Source: Microglena sp. YARC (taxonomy: Eukaryota; Chlorophyta; Chlorophyceae; Chlamydomonadales; Chlamydomonadaceae). From it: a stretch of DNA of 64,000 nt. Shown piece after piece: positions 49,480 to 60,399 of this stretch. Below the pieces are notes generated by a model that saw only the letters and a list, made by a program, of their open reading frames with translations, was not told where the DNA came from and did no database searches. A program made the translations under genes and the position numbers. The stretch's first letter is position 1; each line of letters begins with the position of its first letter. The DNA lies in assembly GCA_022414725.1 (NCBI GenBank), contig CM039464.1:11241506-11305505 (forward strand). Reading direction: 5' to 3'.

Positions 49480-51427
49480 TGGTCAATAGGATTGTCTTGT
49501 AGTGCATGGGGATGGCCATGTGTGTGTGTATGTCAGTAGGGCCGTGTGGCAGTGCATGCGTAGCCCCTTGTGTGTGTGTGCGTGTGTGAGTGTCTGGGTA
49601 TGTGTGAATGTGTGCATAGGGTTGTCTTGTAGTGCATGGATGGCCTGGTGTGGGTGCGTGAGTGTCTGATTGGGTTGTGTTTGTCCATGGGATTGTCTTG
49701 TTGTGCATGGATGACCAGGTGTGTGTATCTGTGTACGGAAACAGATCTGTGTGGCAGTGCATGTGTAGCCAGATGTGTGTGCATGTGTTTGGGGTTGTCT
49801 TATAGTGCATGGATGGCCAGGTGTGTGTGTTTGGTATGAACAGTGCTGTTTGGCAGTGCATGTGCAACCGGTGGTTCGTTTGTGTGTTTGAATGCGTGAG
49901 TGTCTGGGTGTGTTTGTGTGTGCATGGATTTGTCTTGTATTGCATGGATAGCCAGATGTGTGTGTATGTGCGTGCACAGTGCTGTGTGGCGGTGCATGGA
50001 TAGCCAGATGTTTAATTTGTGCATGCACAGTTCTGTGTTGCAGTGCATGGTTAGCCAGATGTGTGTGTATGTGCGTGCACAGTGCTGGGTGGAAGTACAT
50101 GCATAGCCATATGTGTGTGTATGTGTGTGCACAGTGCTGTGTGGAAGTGCATGGATATTAATTTTTATTGTGCTTGCATATCCGTGTATTTGAGTGTGTT
50201 TGTGTTTGCATGGGTTCATCTTGTACTGCATGGACAGCCAGATGTGTGTGTATGTACTTGCACATATAATACCTGTGCGACAGTGTATGTGTAGCCAGTT
50301 GTTTTGTGTGTGCATGCTTGAGTGGCTGAATGTGTTTGTGTTTGCATGTGGTTGTCTTGTCGTGCATGCATAGCCAGAGATGTGTGTGTATGTGCGTGCA
50401 CAGTGCTGTGTTGCAGTGCATGGATAGCCAGTTGTGTGTGTATGGGCGTGCACAGTGCTGTGTGGCAGTGTAAGGATGGCAATTTATTTTGTGCGTGCAT
50501 GCGTGTGTATTTGAGTGTGTTTGTGTTTGCATGGGGTTGTCTTGTAGTGTATGGATAGCCAGATGTGTGCGTATGTACTAGCGCATGGCTGTGCAACAAA
50601 GTATGTGTAGCCAGTTGTTTTGTGTGTGCATGCTTGATTGGCTGAATGTGTATGTGTTTGCAAGTGGTTGTCTTGTAGTGCATGGTTTGCCATATGTGTG
50701 TGTATGTGCGTGCACAGTGCTGTGTGGCAATGCATGAATAGCCAGATGTGTGTGTAAGTAATTACGCAGTGCTGTGTAGCAGTGCATGTATAGCCACATG
50801 TGTGTGCATGTGCATGCACAGTGCTGTGTTGCGGTGCATGGATAGCCAAATGTGTGTGTATGTGCGTGCGCAGTGCTGTTTGGTAGTGCATGGATACCCA
50901 CATGAGTGCGTATATACATGCACAGTGCTGTGTGGTAGTGCATGGATAGCCAGCTATGTGTGTGTATGTGCGTGCACAGTGTTGTGTGGCAGTGCATGCA
51001 TAGCCATATGTGTGTGTAAGTGCGTGCACAGTGCTGTGTGGCAGTGCATGGATAGCAAATTGTTATGTGCGTGCATATGTGTGTATTTGAGTGTGTTTGT
51101 GTTTGCATGGGGTTGTCTTGTAGTGCATGGATAGCCAGATGTGTGTGTATGTTCTAGCACATGGCTGTGCAACAAAGTATGTGTAGCCAGTTGTTTTGTG
51201 TGTGCATGCTTGAGTGGCTGAGAGTGTTTGCATTTGCATGTGGCTGTCTTCTGGTGCATGGATAGCCAGATGTGTGTGTGTGTGTGCGTGCACAGTGCTG
51301 TGTTACAGTCCATATATAGCTAGATGTGTGTGTATGTGCATGCACAGTGCTGTGTTGGAGTGCATGGATAGCCAGATGTGTGTGTATGTGCGTGCACAGT
51401 GCTGTGTTGCAGTGCATGGATGGCAAT
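49480..51427. repeat. GT-rich satellite, ~52-bp unit with higher-order structure, part 1
   Basis: The core unit is GTGTGTGTATGTGCGTGCAC plus AGTGCTGTGTGGCAGTGCAT plus GGATAGCCAGAT. Variant units carrying GTATTTGAGTGTGTTTGTG, GGTTGTCTTGTAGTGCATGG and AGCCAGTTGTTTTGTGTG recur as a block every few hundred bp, giving a higher-order repeat. The many ORFs on both strands (Cys/Val-rich or His/Thr-rich) are translations of the unit. It continues at 54622-55185. Confidence 0.95.
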
Positions 51428-51459
51428 TAATGGGCGTTCCTGCTTCCGAACGGATTTTT

Positions 51460-51650
51460 TATTTTACTGAAATCTTACGATAAATATTGTAAGATCGTTT
51501 TCGCAAATTAATTGGTTTTGCTTTTTTGGTGTATTTTACGAAAATATCTTACAATTTATTTTGTAAGATCGTTTTCGCAAATTGATTGATTTTGCTTTTT
51601 GGTGTATTTTACGAAAATATCTTACAATTTATTATGTAAGATTGTTTTGT
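51460..51650. repeat. ~80-bp tandem repeat with TTACAA..TTGTAA palindromes, 2.5 copies
   Basis: Each unit has ATCTTACAATTTATTTTGTA (a hairpin), GATCGTTTTCGCAAATT and TTTGGTGTATTTTACGAAAA. Units start near 51460, 51533 and 51605. Confidence 0.85.
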
Positions 51651-52070
51651 TGCATTCCGGAGAAAGAGACTATTCCCTTCAATTTCAATTGTAACATTGA
51701 TTTGCTCGTTTGGAGAGAGAGAAAGTTCCTTCGAAGTATTCCAATACAAAATCAATTGTAGAGGACAGTCAAGAGGAAGGTGAAAGCTGTTTACAAAGTC
51801 TTGAACGCATTGCTCATAATTATTTATCTCACAACTCACAACTCAACAGTTCGAAAGTACAACTTAGTACTTATGACAGGCTATCACGTTGTAGAAAGAG
51901 GGCCAATGCTAACTTGTTGGGTAACAACAGCGCCTGTACAATCGCTGCACCTAGAATCTCCTCCTCCATGCCCCCATCCCCATCTTCCTCCTCCTCCATC
52001 TCCTCCTCCTTAGCAATGTCTACATTGTCTCCATCCGATTGCACAGCCTCTGCTTGGTGTCCTTCTCAAT
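51651..52070. other. Segment without recognisable gene
   Basis: ORFs of 76 (minus) and 150 (plus) codons have no domain. A CTCCTCCTCCATC tract at 51957-52015 makes Ser/Pro runs. Confidence 0.4.
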
Positions 52071-52910
52071 GGATTGGCAGCTTGACCCCTTTGCATGACT
52101 CCTTGCTGTGCATTGATTGCCATGCCCAGCACCTTCTCTGGCAGCTTGACCCCTTTGCATGACCTGGCAGCTTGACCCCTTTGCATGACCCCTTGATGTG
52201 CATTGATTGACCCCCTTGCCGGGCCCCCCCTTGCTGCGCATGCATGAAAGACTGTTTTGATAAGTCGGTAAGGCTTTGCTTCATGCCTTGCGCTGTCACC
52301 TCTTTTAATGCCTTGCGCTTTCACCTCCTTTCATGCCTTGCGCAAATTGCCTTTCGCATCCTGCATTGCTTTGCTGCGCATCCGCATTAGCACCGGATGG
52401 CCCTGCATGGTCCCGAGTTGCACCTAATTCTCGCACCTTTTGCGCAATGCATTTCACTGCTATGGGAATTCACTTCAGCTCTGTTCTCATGATCTGCTGC
52501 TTTGCCTTTCGCTTTCTGCATCGCCTTGCTGCGCATCTGCATTAGCACCGGGTGGTTGTGAATAACCCCCGAGTTGCTTCTAATTCTCGCACCCTTTGCG
52601 CAATGCATTTCACTGTCACTGTCCTGCCTAGCACCTTCTCTGGTGGATGCTGGGCAGATAGCCAGGAGCACTGGCGCTCGGAGCACTGGATAGGTCTGCC
52701 TACCTGCATGGCGGTTACCCGCCTGCACCTGCCAGACCAGACCAGGACACGCGCCGGGCCAGCACCTGCGCCGGAGTACTGGCGAACAGCTCTGCACCCG
52801 CCTGCACCTTCCTGAGGCCTGCCTACCTGCATGATGGTTACCCGCTTGCACCTGCGTCAGAGTAATGGCGGACAGTACTGCATACCCATATGGCATGCAT
52901 CCTTAGCTAC
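52071..52910. repeat. Nested direct repeats (CTTGACCCCTTTGCATGACC; TTGCTGCGCATCNGCATTAG)
   Basis: CAGCTTGACCCCTTTGCATG occurs at 52077, 52141 and 52167. A ~160-bp segment with CTGCGCATCCGCATTAGCAC, CTAATTCTCGCACC and GCGCAATGCATTTCACTG occurs at 52370-52465 and 52530-52620. A ~100-bp segment with CCTACCTGCATGGCGGTTACCC is duplicated at 52695 and 52815. The ORFs follow the repeats. Confidence 0.8.
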
Positions 52911-53340
52911 CGTTCCAAGATTTCCATAGCGTCTGGTTTGGTTATGAATTGCATTGTAGTGGTAGACTGCAATTGTAGCCCAGACTTAGCTGCCTTGTGC
53001 CTGTGTTGACCAAGTTACTGCTTGCCAACAGGTTGCCTTGTTTATTGGTTAATCTTTGCCGGGAGTGTGGTTGGGTGTTTATGTTGTGATTGGTACTTTA
53101 CATGACACTGACATATGGATCATGTACACCTGCAGTTCTTCTATTTTTACTGTGTTCTTGCCCACCTCGGCCACCTACCTATTTACTAGGTTTGTTTTAG
53201 TGGCCCAGTACTGCAATAGGTAAGCAAAGATGTGTAGTTGAGGCCTGCTTGACTTGCATAGCATGACTGATGAAATGTCACAGCCCAGAAGAATTTAGCC
53301 CTTTGCCTGTTCCGTCTAGGCATTCAGTGGATCAAGTTTT
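52911..53340. other. Segment without gene or obvious repeat
   Basis: I see nothing beyond short chance ORFs. Confidence 0.4.
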
Positions 53341-54621
53341 CTTTGACAGGTTTTAGGATTGATTTTTTTATGATCGGGAGGACTGTGTGTATTCCGAGTT
53401 TGGTTTTCTCAATCATTCGCGCGTTGGGTTTGACAATGCTCCGATTATGATCGGGAGGACTGTGGGTATTCTGAGTTTGGTTTTTCTCAATCATTCGCTC
53501 GTTGGGTTTGACAATGCTCCCGATTATGATCAAGAGGACTGTGGGTATTCTGAGTTTGATTTTTGTCAATCATTCGTTCGTTGGTTTGACAATGATCCCG
53601 ATTATGATAGGGAGGACTATGGGTATGCCGAGTACAAAAAAAAAAAAAAAAAAAAAAATGCCGAGTACATGTTTTCTGAATCATTCGCTCGTTAGGTTTG
53701 TCAGTGCTCCCGATTATGATCGGGAGGACTGTGTGTATTCCGAATTTAGTTTTCTCAATCATTCGCTCGTTGGGTTTGACAATGCTCCCAATTATGATCG
53801 GGGAGACTCTGTGTATTCCGAATTTGGTTTTTCTCAATCATTCGCTCGTTGGGTTTGTCAATGCTTCCGATTATGATCGGGAGGACTGTGGGTATTCTGA
53901 GTTTGGTTTTTCTCAATCATTCGTTCGTTGGGTTTGACAATGCTCCCGATTATGATAGGGAGGACTATGGGTATGCCGAGTAAAAAAAAAAAAAAAAAAA
54001 TGCCGAGTACATGTTTTCTGAATCATTCGCTCGTTGGGTTTGTCAGTGCTCCCGATTATGATCGGGAGGACTGTGTGTATTCCGAATTTGGTTTTCTCAA
54101 TCATTCGCTCGTTGGGTTTGTCAATGCTCCCGATTATGATCGGGAGGACTCTGTGTATTCCGAATTTGGTTTTCTCAATCATTTGCTCGTTGTGTTCGAC
54201 AATGCTCCCGATTATGATCGGGAAGACGATGGGTATTCTGAGTTTGGTTTTTCTCAATCATTCGTTCGTTGGGTTTGACAATGCTCCCGATTATGATCGG
54301 GAGGACTATTGGTATGCCGAGTACAAAAAAAAAAAAAAAAAATGCCGAGTACATGTTTTCTGAATCATTTGCTCGTTGGGTTTGTCAGTGCTCCCGATTA
54401 TGATCGGGAGGACTGTGTGTATTCCGAATTAGGTTTTCTCAATCATTCGCTCGTTGGGTTTGACAATGCTCCCGATTATGATCGGGAGGACTATGGGTAT
54501 GCCGAGCACATGTTTTCTGAATCATTCGCTCGATGGGTTTGTCAGTGCTCCCGATTATGATCGGGAGGACTGTGTGTATTCCGAGTTTTGTTTTCTCAAT
54601 CATTCGCTCGTTGGGTTTGTC
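53341..54621. repeat. ~79-bp minisatellite, about 15 units, each with a CTCCCGAT-TATG-ATCGGGAG hairpin
   Basis: Units share GGGTTTGACAATG, CTCCCGATTATGATCGGGAG, GACTGTGGGTATTC and TCTCAATCATTCGCTCGTTG. Some are lengthened to about 105 bp by TATGCCGAGTA followed by 17-22 A and ATGCCGAGTACATG (near 53637, 53982 and 54325). The 8-bp arms around TATG are perfect in most units. Where a base differs (ATGATAGGGAGG, ATTATGATCAAGAGG) pairing is lost. Confidence 0.95.
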
Positions 54622-55185
54622 ATTTGTTTTGTGCGTGCATGTGCATGTGTTTGTATTTGAGTGTGTTCATGTTTGCATGGGGTTGTCTTGTAGTGCATGG
54701 ATAGCCAGATGTGTGTGTATGTACTAGCACATGGCTGTGCGACAATGTATGTGTAGCGAGTTGTTTTGTGTGTGCATGCTTGATTGGCTAAATGTGTTTG
54801 TGTTTGCATGTGGTTATCTTGTAGTGCATGGATAGCCAAATGTGTGTGTGTGTGTGTGTGCGTGCGTGCACAGTGCTGTGATGTAGTGCATGGATGGCCA
54901 GATTTGTGTGTATGTGCGTGCACAGTGTTGTGTGGTAATGCACGGATAGCCAGATGTGTGTGTATGTGCGTGCGCAGTGCTGTGTTGCAGTGCATGGATA
55001 GCCAGATGTGTAATTTGTGCATGCACAGTCCTGTGTGGCAGTGCATGGATAGCCGGCTATGTGTGTATGTGCGTGCGCAGTGCTGTGTATGTTGCCGTGC
55101 ATGGATAGCCATATGTGTGTGAATGTGTGTGCGCAGTGCTGTGTTGCTGTGCATGGATAGCCACATGTGTGTGTATGTGCGGTGT
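54622..55185. repeat. GT-rich satellite, part 2
   Basis: Same ~52-bp units and higher-order blocks as 49480-51427. It ends at the left border of the 7-kb TIR element. Confidence 0.95.
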
Positions 55186-55204
55186 GGTATACGTCGGTAT
55201 TTAG

Positions 55205-55395
55205 GCAGACCTTTGAAATCGTTTGAATCAACTGGTTTGAATCAATGAACCCCTATCAAGCGGTTTTCCCCTTGAATCAGGGTACCTTGAAAACAGTTTG
55301 AATCAGTGATTTAATTCAAGCAGCTTATTCATTGAATCAGACGGAAGTCAATCAAGACAATATCAAACGGAATTCAAGGTGGTCGAAGATATTGC
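55205..55395. repeat. Left subterminal TTTGAATCA-rich region
   Basis: GTTTGAATCA, CCTTGAATCAGGG and GAATTCAAGG recur at short spacing. The inverted counterpart is at 61760-62157. Confidence 0.7.
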
Positions 55396-55600
55396 ACTTC
55401 GAAATGTAGCTAAGCTCCCATATGTAGGCTGCCGAGAGGTAGGAAGGCTTTGAATCCGAGGCGGGCGAGCCGCCTTAGCGATAACCGGCACAAATCCGTA
55501 CCTTGTAGTACATTAGTTGTGCTTTCATTGGCTAGACAAAAATCTAGGGTGGGGTGTAGGTGCTAGCAAGATGATGGCTGTAATCTCAAGTGTCACAACT
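55396..55600. other. Short unique segment
   Basis: No repeat or coding feature recognised. Confidence 0.4.
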
Positions 55601-55722
55601 GGCTATGTAACCAAGTTGAAGTCTGGCTATGTAACCAAGTTGAAGTCTGGCTACGTAACCAAGTTGAAGTCTGGCTATGTAACCAAGTTGAAGTCTGGCT
55701 ATGTAACCAAGTTGAAGTTGAA
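55600..55722. repeat. 24-bp tandem repeat (GGCTATGTAACCAAGTTGAA), 5 copies
   Basis: Five near-perfect units. The unit is a multiple of three and gives a SGYVTKLK repeat in frame, which is unlikely to be a protein. Confidence 0.95.
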
Positions 55723-55890
55723 TGTAGGAAAGGAAAGTTGAGTTTGGAAACAGCCCAAGTAGGGTGTGTGTGCGTGTTTAAGTACTCGCACTTTGGACAA
55801 TGGTAGGAAAGAAACTTTTACAAGAAAGGAAACAAATATAATGCCAGAAAACAAATTGGTATCATATATTTAATTTTCCTGCTGAGGACG
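55723..55890. other. Unique spacer
   Basis: No feature recognised. Confidence 0.35.
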
Positions 55891-55899
55891 GCTTAGCTG

Positions 55900-56280
55900 G
55901 CTCGAAGCTACACAACAACCTAATATACAGAGAGACAGCCTAATGGAGCTGGCTGGAAGCTATACAACCTGGCACACAAAGTGAAAGTCTTATGGAGCTG
56001 GCTGGAAGCTGTACAACCTAATGGAGCTGGGTGGAAGCTTTACAGCCTGCCACACAAGTGAAAGTCTAATGGAGCTGGCTGGAAGCTCTACAACCTAATG
56101 GAGCTGGCTAGAAGCTGTACAACCTAATGCAGCTGGCTGGAAGCTGTACAACCTAATGGATCTGGCTAGAAGCTGTACAACCTGTCACACAAAGTAAAAG
56201 TCTATTGAAGCTGGCTGGAAGTTCTACAACCTAAGGAGCTAGCTGGAAGCTGTACAACCTAATGGAGCTGGCTGGAAGTT
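55900..56280. repeat. ~30-bp minisatellite (GGAGCTGGCTGGAAGCTGTA)
   Basis: Degenerate units of CTAATGGAGCTGGCTGGAAG with CTGTACAAC, some joined to GCCACACAAAGTGAAAGT. About ten units. Confidence 0.9.
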
Positions 56281-56464
56281 AGGTCTAATTCAGGAGTCGG
56301 GAAAGTATTCATCGTTGTGGGTATCGCACAATTGATGAATACAATACAGTGCTCTCGTGGGTATCGCACAAGAAGGCTGTATATTGTCAACTACCAGGCC
56401 CGGCTATTGTCCAAGGTGGTGGAAGGGATAATAGGCCTATCTACTGCTGTGCTTGAAATTTCAA

Positions 56465-56570
56465 ATTAAATTTTTGGGTTTTTTGTATGAGGGTTTAAAG
56501 GTACTGCCTGTCCTGGTCAACAAGGACAGGCAGTACCTTTAAACCCTCATAAACAAAACCCAAACTAAAG
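56465..56570. ncRNA. Near-perfect long hairpin (27-bp perfect stem, 8-nt loop, extended to about 45 bp)
   Basis: The arms TGAGGGTTTAAAGGTACTGC.. (56488-56514) and ..GCAGTACCTTTAAACCCTCA (56523-56549) pair perfectly around GGTCAACA. Beyond them, TTTGGGTTTTTTG pairs imperfectly with AAACAAAACCCAAA. The size suits a small-RNA precursor or a tiny foldback transposon. Expression is unknown. Confidence 0.5.
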
Positions 56571-56719
56571 TCACCCTATGATTACTGCTCCATGCTACTA
56601 TATATTCAGGGCACTAACATGCCTTAATATCCCATTGGCTAAGCTTGGCACCACATGATGGCAGCTTCCAGGCAGCTCCACTACTGCATATTCGTCCTTT
56701 ACTTGCTCCCAACAGCCAG

Positions 56720-57310
56720 CATTCATGAATGACCTGCAAGGGAAAAAACATTAGAATGAGTAAGATAATGCTGCTTAGAATGTGCTGCACTTATCATGTT
56801 GGTGACTTAAGTGTGTGGCAGAGGGTGGTGGATGCATACATGGCTAAACGCATTGACCACCCATTTTGTAGCAAGCAGCCTCAAGGGCGCTTATGCGGCT
56901 ACATAATGGGCAGGTGCAGCTAAGCCATATTTTTTATTACTGACATGCATTAATTAAGTTGTTACATGAGGGTGGTTCAGGCATACCATACAAGGCAAAT
57001 CGCATCTCCCGCCCATTCTGTAGCAAGCAGCCTCAAGGGCGCTTATCGGGCTACAGTATGGGTAGGTTCAGCTAAGCCATATTATGATATTATTCATAAG
57101 TAACATGCATTAATTAAGTTGTTACATGAGGGTGGTTAAGGCATACCATACAAGGCAAATCGCATCTCCCGCCCATTCTGTAGCAAGCAGCCTCAAGGGC
57201 GCTTATCGGCTACAGTATGGGTAGGTTCAGCTAAGCCATATTATGATATTATTGATAAGTAACATGCATTAATTAAGTTGTTACATGAGGGTGGTTCAGG
57301 CATGAAAACA
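56720..57310. repeat. ~180-bp tandem repeat, about 3 copies
   Basis: Units contain CATTCTGTAGCAAGCAGCCT, CAAGGGCGCTTATCGGCTAC, GGTTCAGCTAAGCCATATTA and GCATTAATTAAGTTGTTACA. They start near 56830, 57000 and 57145. The second and third are nearly identical. Confidence 0.9.
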
Positions 57311-57439
57311 TAACTCACCACAACTTCTTGCCAAGTCCTAGTTTCGCTCCCCTCGAATCCTCCGAGCGAGCTGCAAGTGGAAACAGACATCAAAGTTAGT
57401 GAATGAGTGAGTGTTTCAAGTAGCTCAGTCCACCCCACC

Positions 57440-57600
57440 CCCCCCCACCCCCACCCCCCCCATCCCCCTCCCAACCCCCTTGTTCTATAGTGTTGTGTAG
57501 TGTTGTGTAGTGTTGTGTAGTGTTGTGTAGTGTTTGTGTAGTGTTGTATAGTGTTGTGTACTGTTGTGTAGTGTAGTGTAGTGTACTGTTGTGTTTTGTC
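57440..57600. repeat. C-rich tract and (GTGTTGTGTA)n repeat
   Basis: A CCCCACCC stretch at 57430-57478 is followed by ten-base GTGTTGTGTA units to about 57596. A second CCCCACCC tract lies at 57703-57745, and GCTGCAGCATATTTT occurs twice (57618 and 57669). Confidence 0.85.
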
Positions 57601-57955
57601 GTGTACGGGTCCCGGCAGCTGCAGCATATTTTTACCAAAGGCCAACTGCCCACCTAGGATCTGCCCAGAAGCTGCAGCATATTTTGTGTGGATCCAACTC
57701 TTACCCCCCACCCCGCCCACCCACCCCCCACCCCACCCCCAACCCCTGTAGATAGCGCACCTGCATATCCTTGGGCATAATGGTTACCCGCTTGGCATGT
57801 ATAGCCGCCAGATTAGTGTTTCTCGAAGAGGCCCACCAAGTAGGCCTCTGTCGCTTCCTGAAGGGCCAAATTTGCCCCTGCTTGGATTCTGTAATTTCTT
57901 AAATCTTGTACAATTTGTCGAACTAGCCTCGTGTAACTACGAGGAGCAACTTGCA

Positions 57956-58046
57956 CTAACGAGGCAACGATCACAAGGCCAAGATGCAGTTGGCGACCAG
58001 GGCTGCTCACCGATGCATGTATGCCTTGTGATCGTTGCCTCGTTAG
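57956..58046. ncRNA. Hairpin with perfect 24-bp arms
   Basis: CTAACGAGGCAACGATCACA.. at 57956-57979 and its exact reverse complement at 58023-58046 are separated by 43 nt. It could be a small-RNA precursor or a local inverted duplication. There is no expression evidence. Confidence 0.4.
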
Positions 58047-58555
58047 TAGTTGTCTCCAATCGAAGTGAAGAAAAAAAGAGGAAGAGGAGGATCGTAGCGT
58101 AGCGTTCAGAATGCGAGTTTACAATCTGGTGGCTCGAATTGCACTTGGCCGGTTCAGTTTGTGGGTTCAGGGGTTTGGCGTGCGTGGGCTCCGTTGCCAG
58201 GGATCTTCTACTGGGCGCGGGGACAGCTGAGAGCCGGACAGGAGTACGGTACACGGTTGCTTGGAACAACAGTCCAGCTAGCACTACAACAGTTCGCGTC
58301 CCGGATTTATTGGAACAGGGAAGAGAGGAACCAACGGTGAAGGGCCAGCAAGGGTAGGAAAGGGAATATACGGTTAGCATAAGGGTCTATATTGCTTATT
58401 AACCGTAGGTATTTCGGCCCAATTTCAGCAGTGAATACAACTGCATTATTTAATGAATAACTATTCAAATCTTTGCATACCGTACTTCCTTTAAGTTACA
58501 TAGACTTAGATATGAATAAGGGATGCTTTGGAATATATGTCAAGAGGTCATCAAT
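58047..58555. other. Segment without recognisable gene
   Basis: A 147-codon minus ORF (57937-58380) crosses the hairpin and has no recognised domain. The rest is AT-rich spacer. Confidence 0.4.
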
Positions 58556-58574
58556 GTAATAAAACATGTTTATA

Positions 58575-59637
58575 ACATAACCCCATAGACTATCCTACAG
58601 TAGGAAAATGGTCCCTGAACTTGTCAGGTACCATATGGATCAGTCCGATTCAGGAAAACCAAAGATCAGAAGCAGATTCGAAGGAACGAGGAAGTTCTGA
58701 GTTCAAATCAGTAGTTACCGATCTGCGCTGTTTTAAACCGTAACCAGTTGAGATCCTGAACCCATAGACTATCCTACAGTAGGAAAAAATGGTCCCTCAA
58801 ACTTGTCAGGTACCTATATGTGATCAGTCCGATTCAGGAAAACCAAAGATCAGAAGCAGATTCGAAGGAAACGAGGAAGTTCTGAGTTTAAATCAGTAGT
58901 TACCGATCTGCGCTGTTTAAACCGTAACCAGTTGAGATCCTGAACCCCATAAACTATCCGACAGTAGGAAAATGGTCCTGAACTTGTCAGGTGCCTATAT
59001 GTGATCAGTCCGATTCAGGAAAACCAAAGATCAGAAGCAGATTCGAAGGAACGAGGAAGTTCTGAGTTTAAATCAGTAGTTACCGATCTGTGCTGTTTAA
59101 ACCGTAACCAGTTGAGATCCTGAACCCCATAAACTATCCTACAGTAGGAAAATGGTCCCTGAACTTGTCAGGTAACTATATGTGATCAGTCCGATTCAGG
59201 AAAACCAAAGATCAGAAGCAGATTCGAAGGAACGAGGAAGTTCTGAGTTTAAATCACAAGTTACAGATCTCTGCTGTTTAAACCGTAACCAGTTGAGATC
59301 CTGACCCCCATAGACTATCCTACAGTAGGAAAATGGTCCCTGAACTTGTCAGGTACCCATATGGGATCAGTCCGATTCAGGAAAACCAAAGATCAGAAGC
59401 AGATTCGAAGGAACGAGGAAGTTCTGAGTTTACATCAGTAGTTACCGATCTGCGCTGTTTAAACCGTAACCAGTTGAGATCCTGAACCCCATAAACTATC
59501 CTACAGTAGGAAAATGGTCCCTGAACTTGTCAGGTGCCTATATGTGATCAGTCCGATTCAGGAAAACCAAAGATCAGAAGCAGATTCGAAGGAACGAGGA
59601 AGTTCTGAGTTTAAATCAGTAGTTACCGATCTGCGCT
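58575..59637 (+). repeat. ~180-bp tandem array, 6 units
   Basis: Units share CCTACAGTAGGAAAATGGTC, CCGATTCAGGAAAACCAAAG, GATTCGAAGGAACGAGGAAG and CGTAACCAGTTGAGATCCTG. They start near 58583, 58757, 58943, 59122, 59304 and 59485. Identity between units is very high, which suggests recent expansion or homogenisation. Confidence 0.95.
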
Positions 59638-60330
59638 GTTCGAAAGGCGCGGATCTGTAACCAGTTCTCTAAGCTCAGAACTTCCCCGTCCCTTCGAATC
59701 TGGTTATGACATTTTGTTTACCTGAATCTAATTTATCAGATATAGGTACCTAAGAAGTTTAGAAACCATTATCGTAGTGTAGGATAGCCTACTGGCGTGC
59801 AGGGTCCCAATTGGTAGCTGTTCGAAAGGCGCGGATCTGTAACTAGTTCTCTAAGCTCAGAACTTCCCCGTCCCTTCGATTCTGGTTATGATATTTTGTT
59901 TTCCTGAATCGATATAATCATATATAGGTACCTAAGAAGTTTAGAAACCATAATCTAGGGTGTAGGATAGCCTACTGGCGTGCAGGGTCCCAACTGGTCG
60001 CCGTTCGAAAGGCACGGATCTGTAACCAGTTCTCTAAGCTCAGAACTTCCTCGTCCCTTCGAATCTGGTTATGATCTTTTGTTTTCCTGAATCTAAATAA
60101 TCATATATAGGTACATGAGAAGTTTAGAAACCATTATCATAGTGGAGGATAGCCTACTGGTGTGCAGGGTCCCAACTGGTCGCTGTTCGAAAGGCGCGGA
60201 TGTGTAACCAGTTCTCTAAGCTCAGAACTTCCTCGTCCCTTTGAATCTGGTTATGATCTTTTGTTTTCCAGAATCGGAATAATCATATTTGGGTACATGA
60301 GAAGTTTCGGGATCATTATCTCCCATTGTT
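59638..60330 (-). repeat. Inverted array of the same ~180-bp family, about 4 units
   Basis: Units with GATCTGTAACCAGTTCTCTA, CTCAGAACTTCCCCGTCCC, TTCGAATCTGGTTATGA, ATATAGGTACCTAAGAAGTT and GTAGGATAGCCTACTGG are reverse complements of the preceding array, diverged by perhaps a fifth. They start near 59640, 59820, 60000 and 60182. The whole forms a ~1.7-kb inverted tandem structure centred near 59638. Confidence 0.92.
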
Positions 60331-60399
60331 CATCAGGTTTGATTAGCATGACCCCCATCAGGGTTGTCTAGGTCCTGCGACGCAGATCCCGCATGCACC

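Larger units (their letters stand above)
51428..54621. other. 3.2-kb block interrupting the GT satellite
   Basis: The satellite stops at GGATGGCAATT and resumes at ATTTGTTTTGTGCGTGC. In intact parts of the array these are adjacent (compare 50470-50500). The block therefore looks like an insertion or an array-array fusion. No terminal repeats or transposase are seen; its content is listed in separate entries. Confidence 0.55.

Noticed and set aside
49355..51313. Numerous His/Thr-rich and Cys/Val-rich ORFs
   Set aside because: All are translations of the GT-rich 52-bp satellite.
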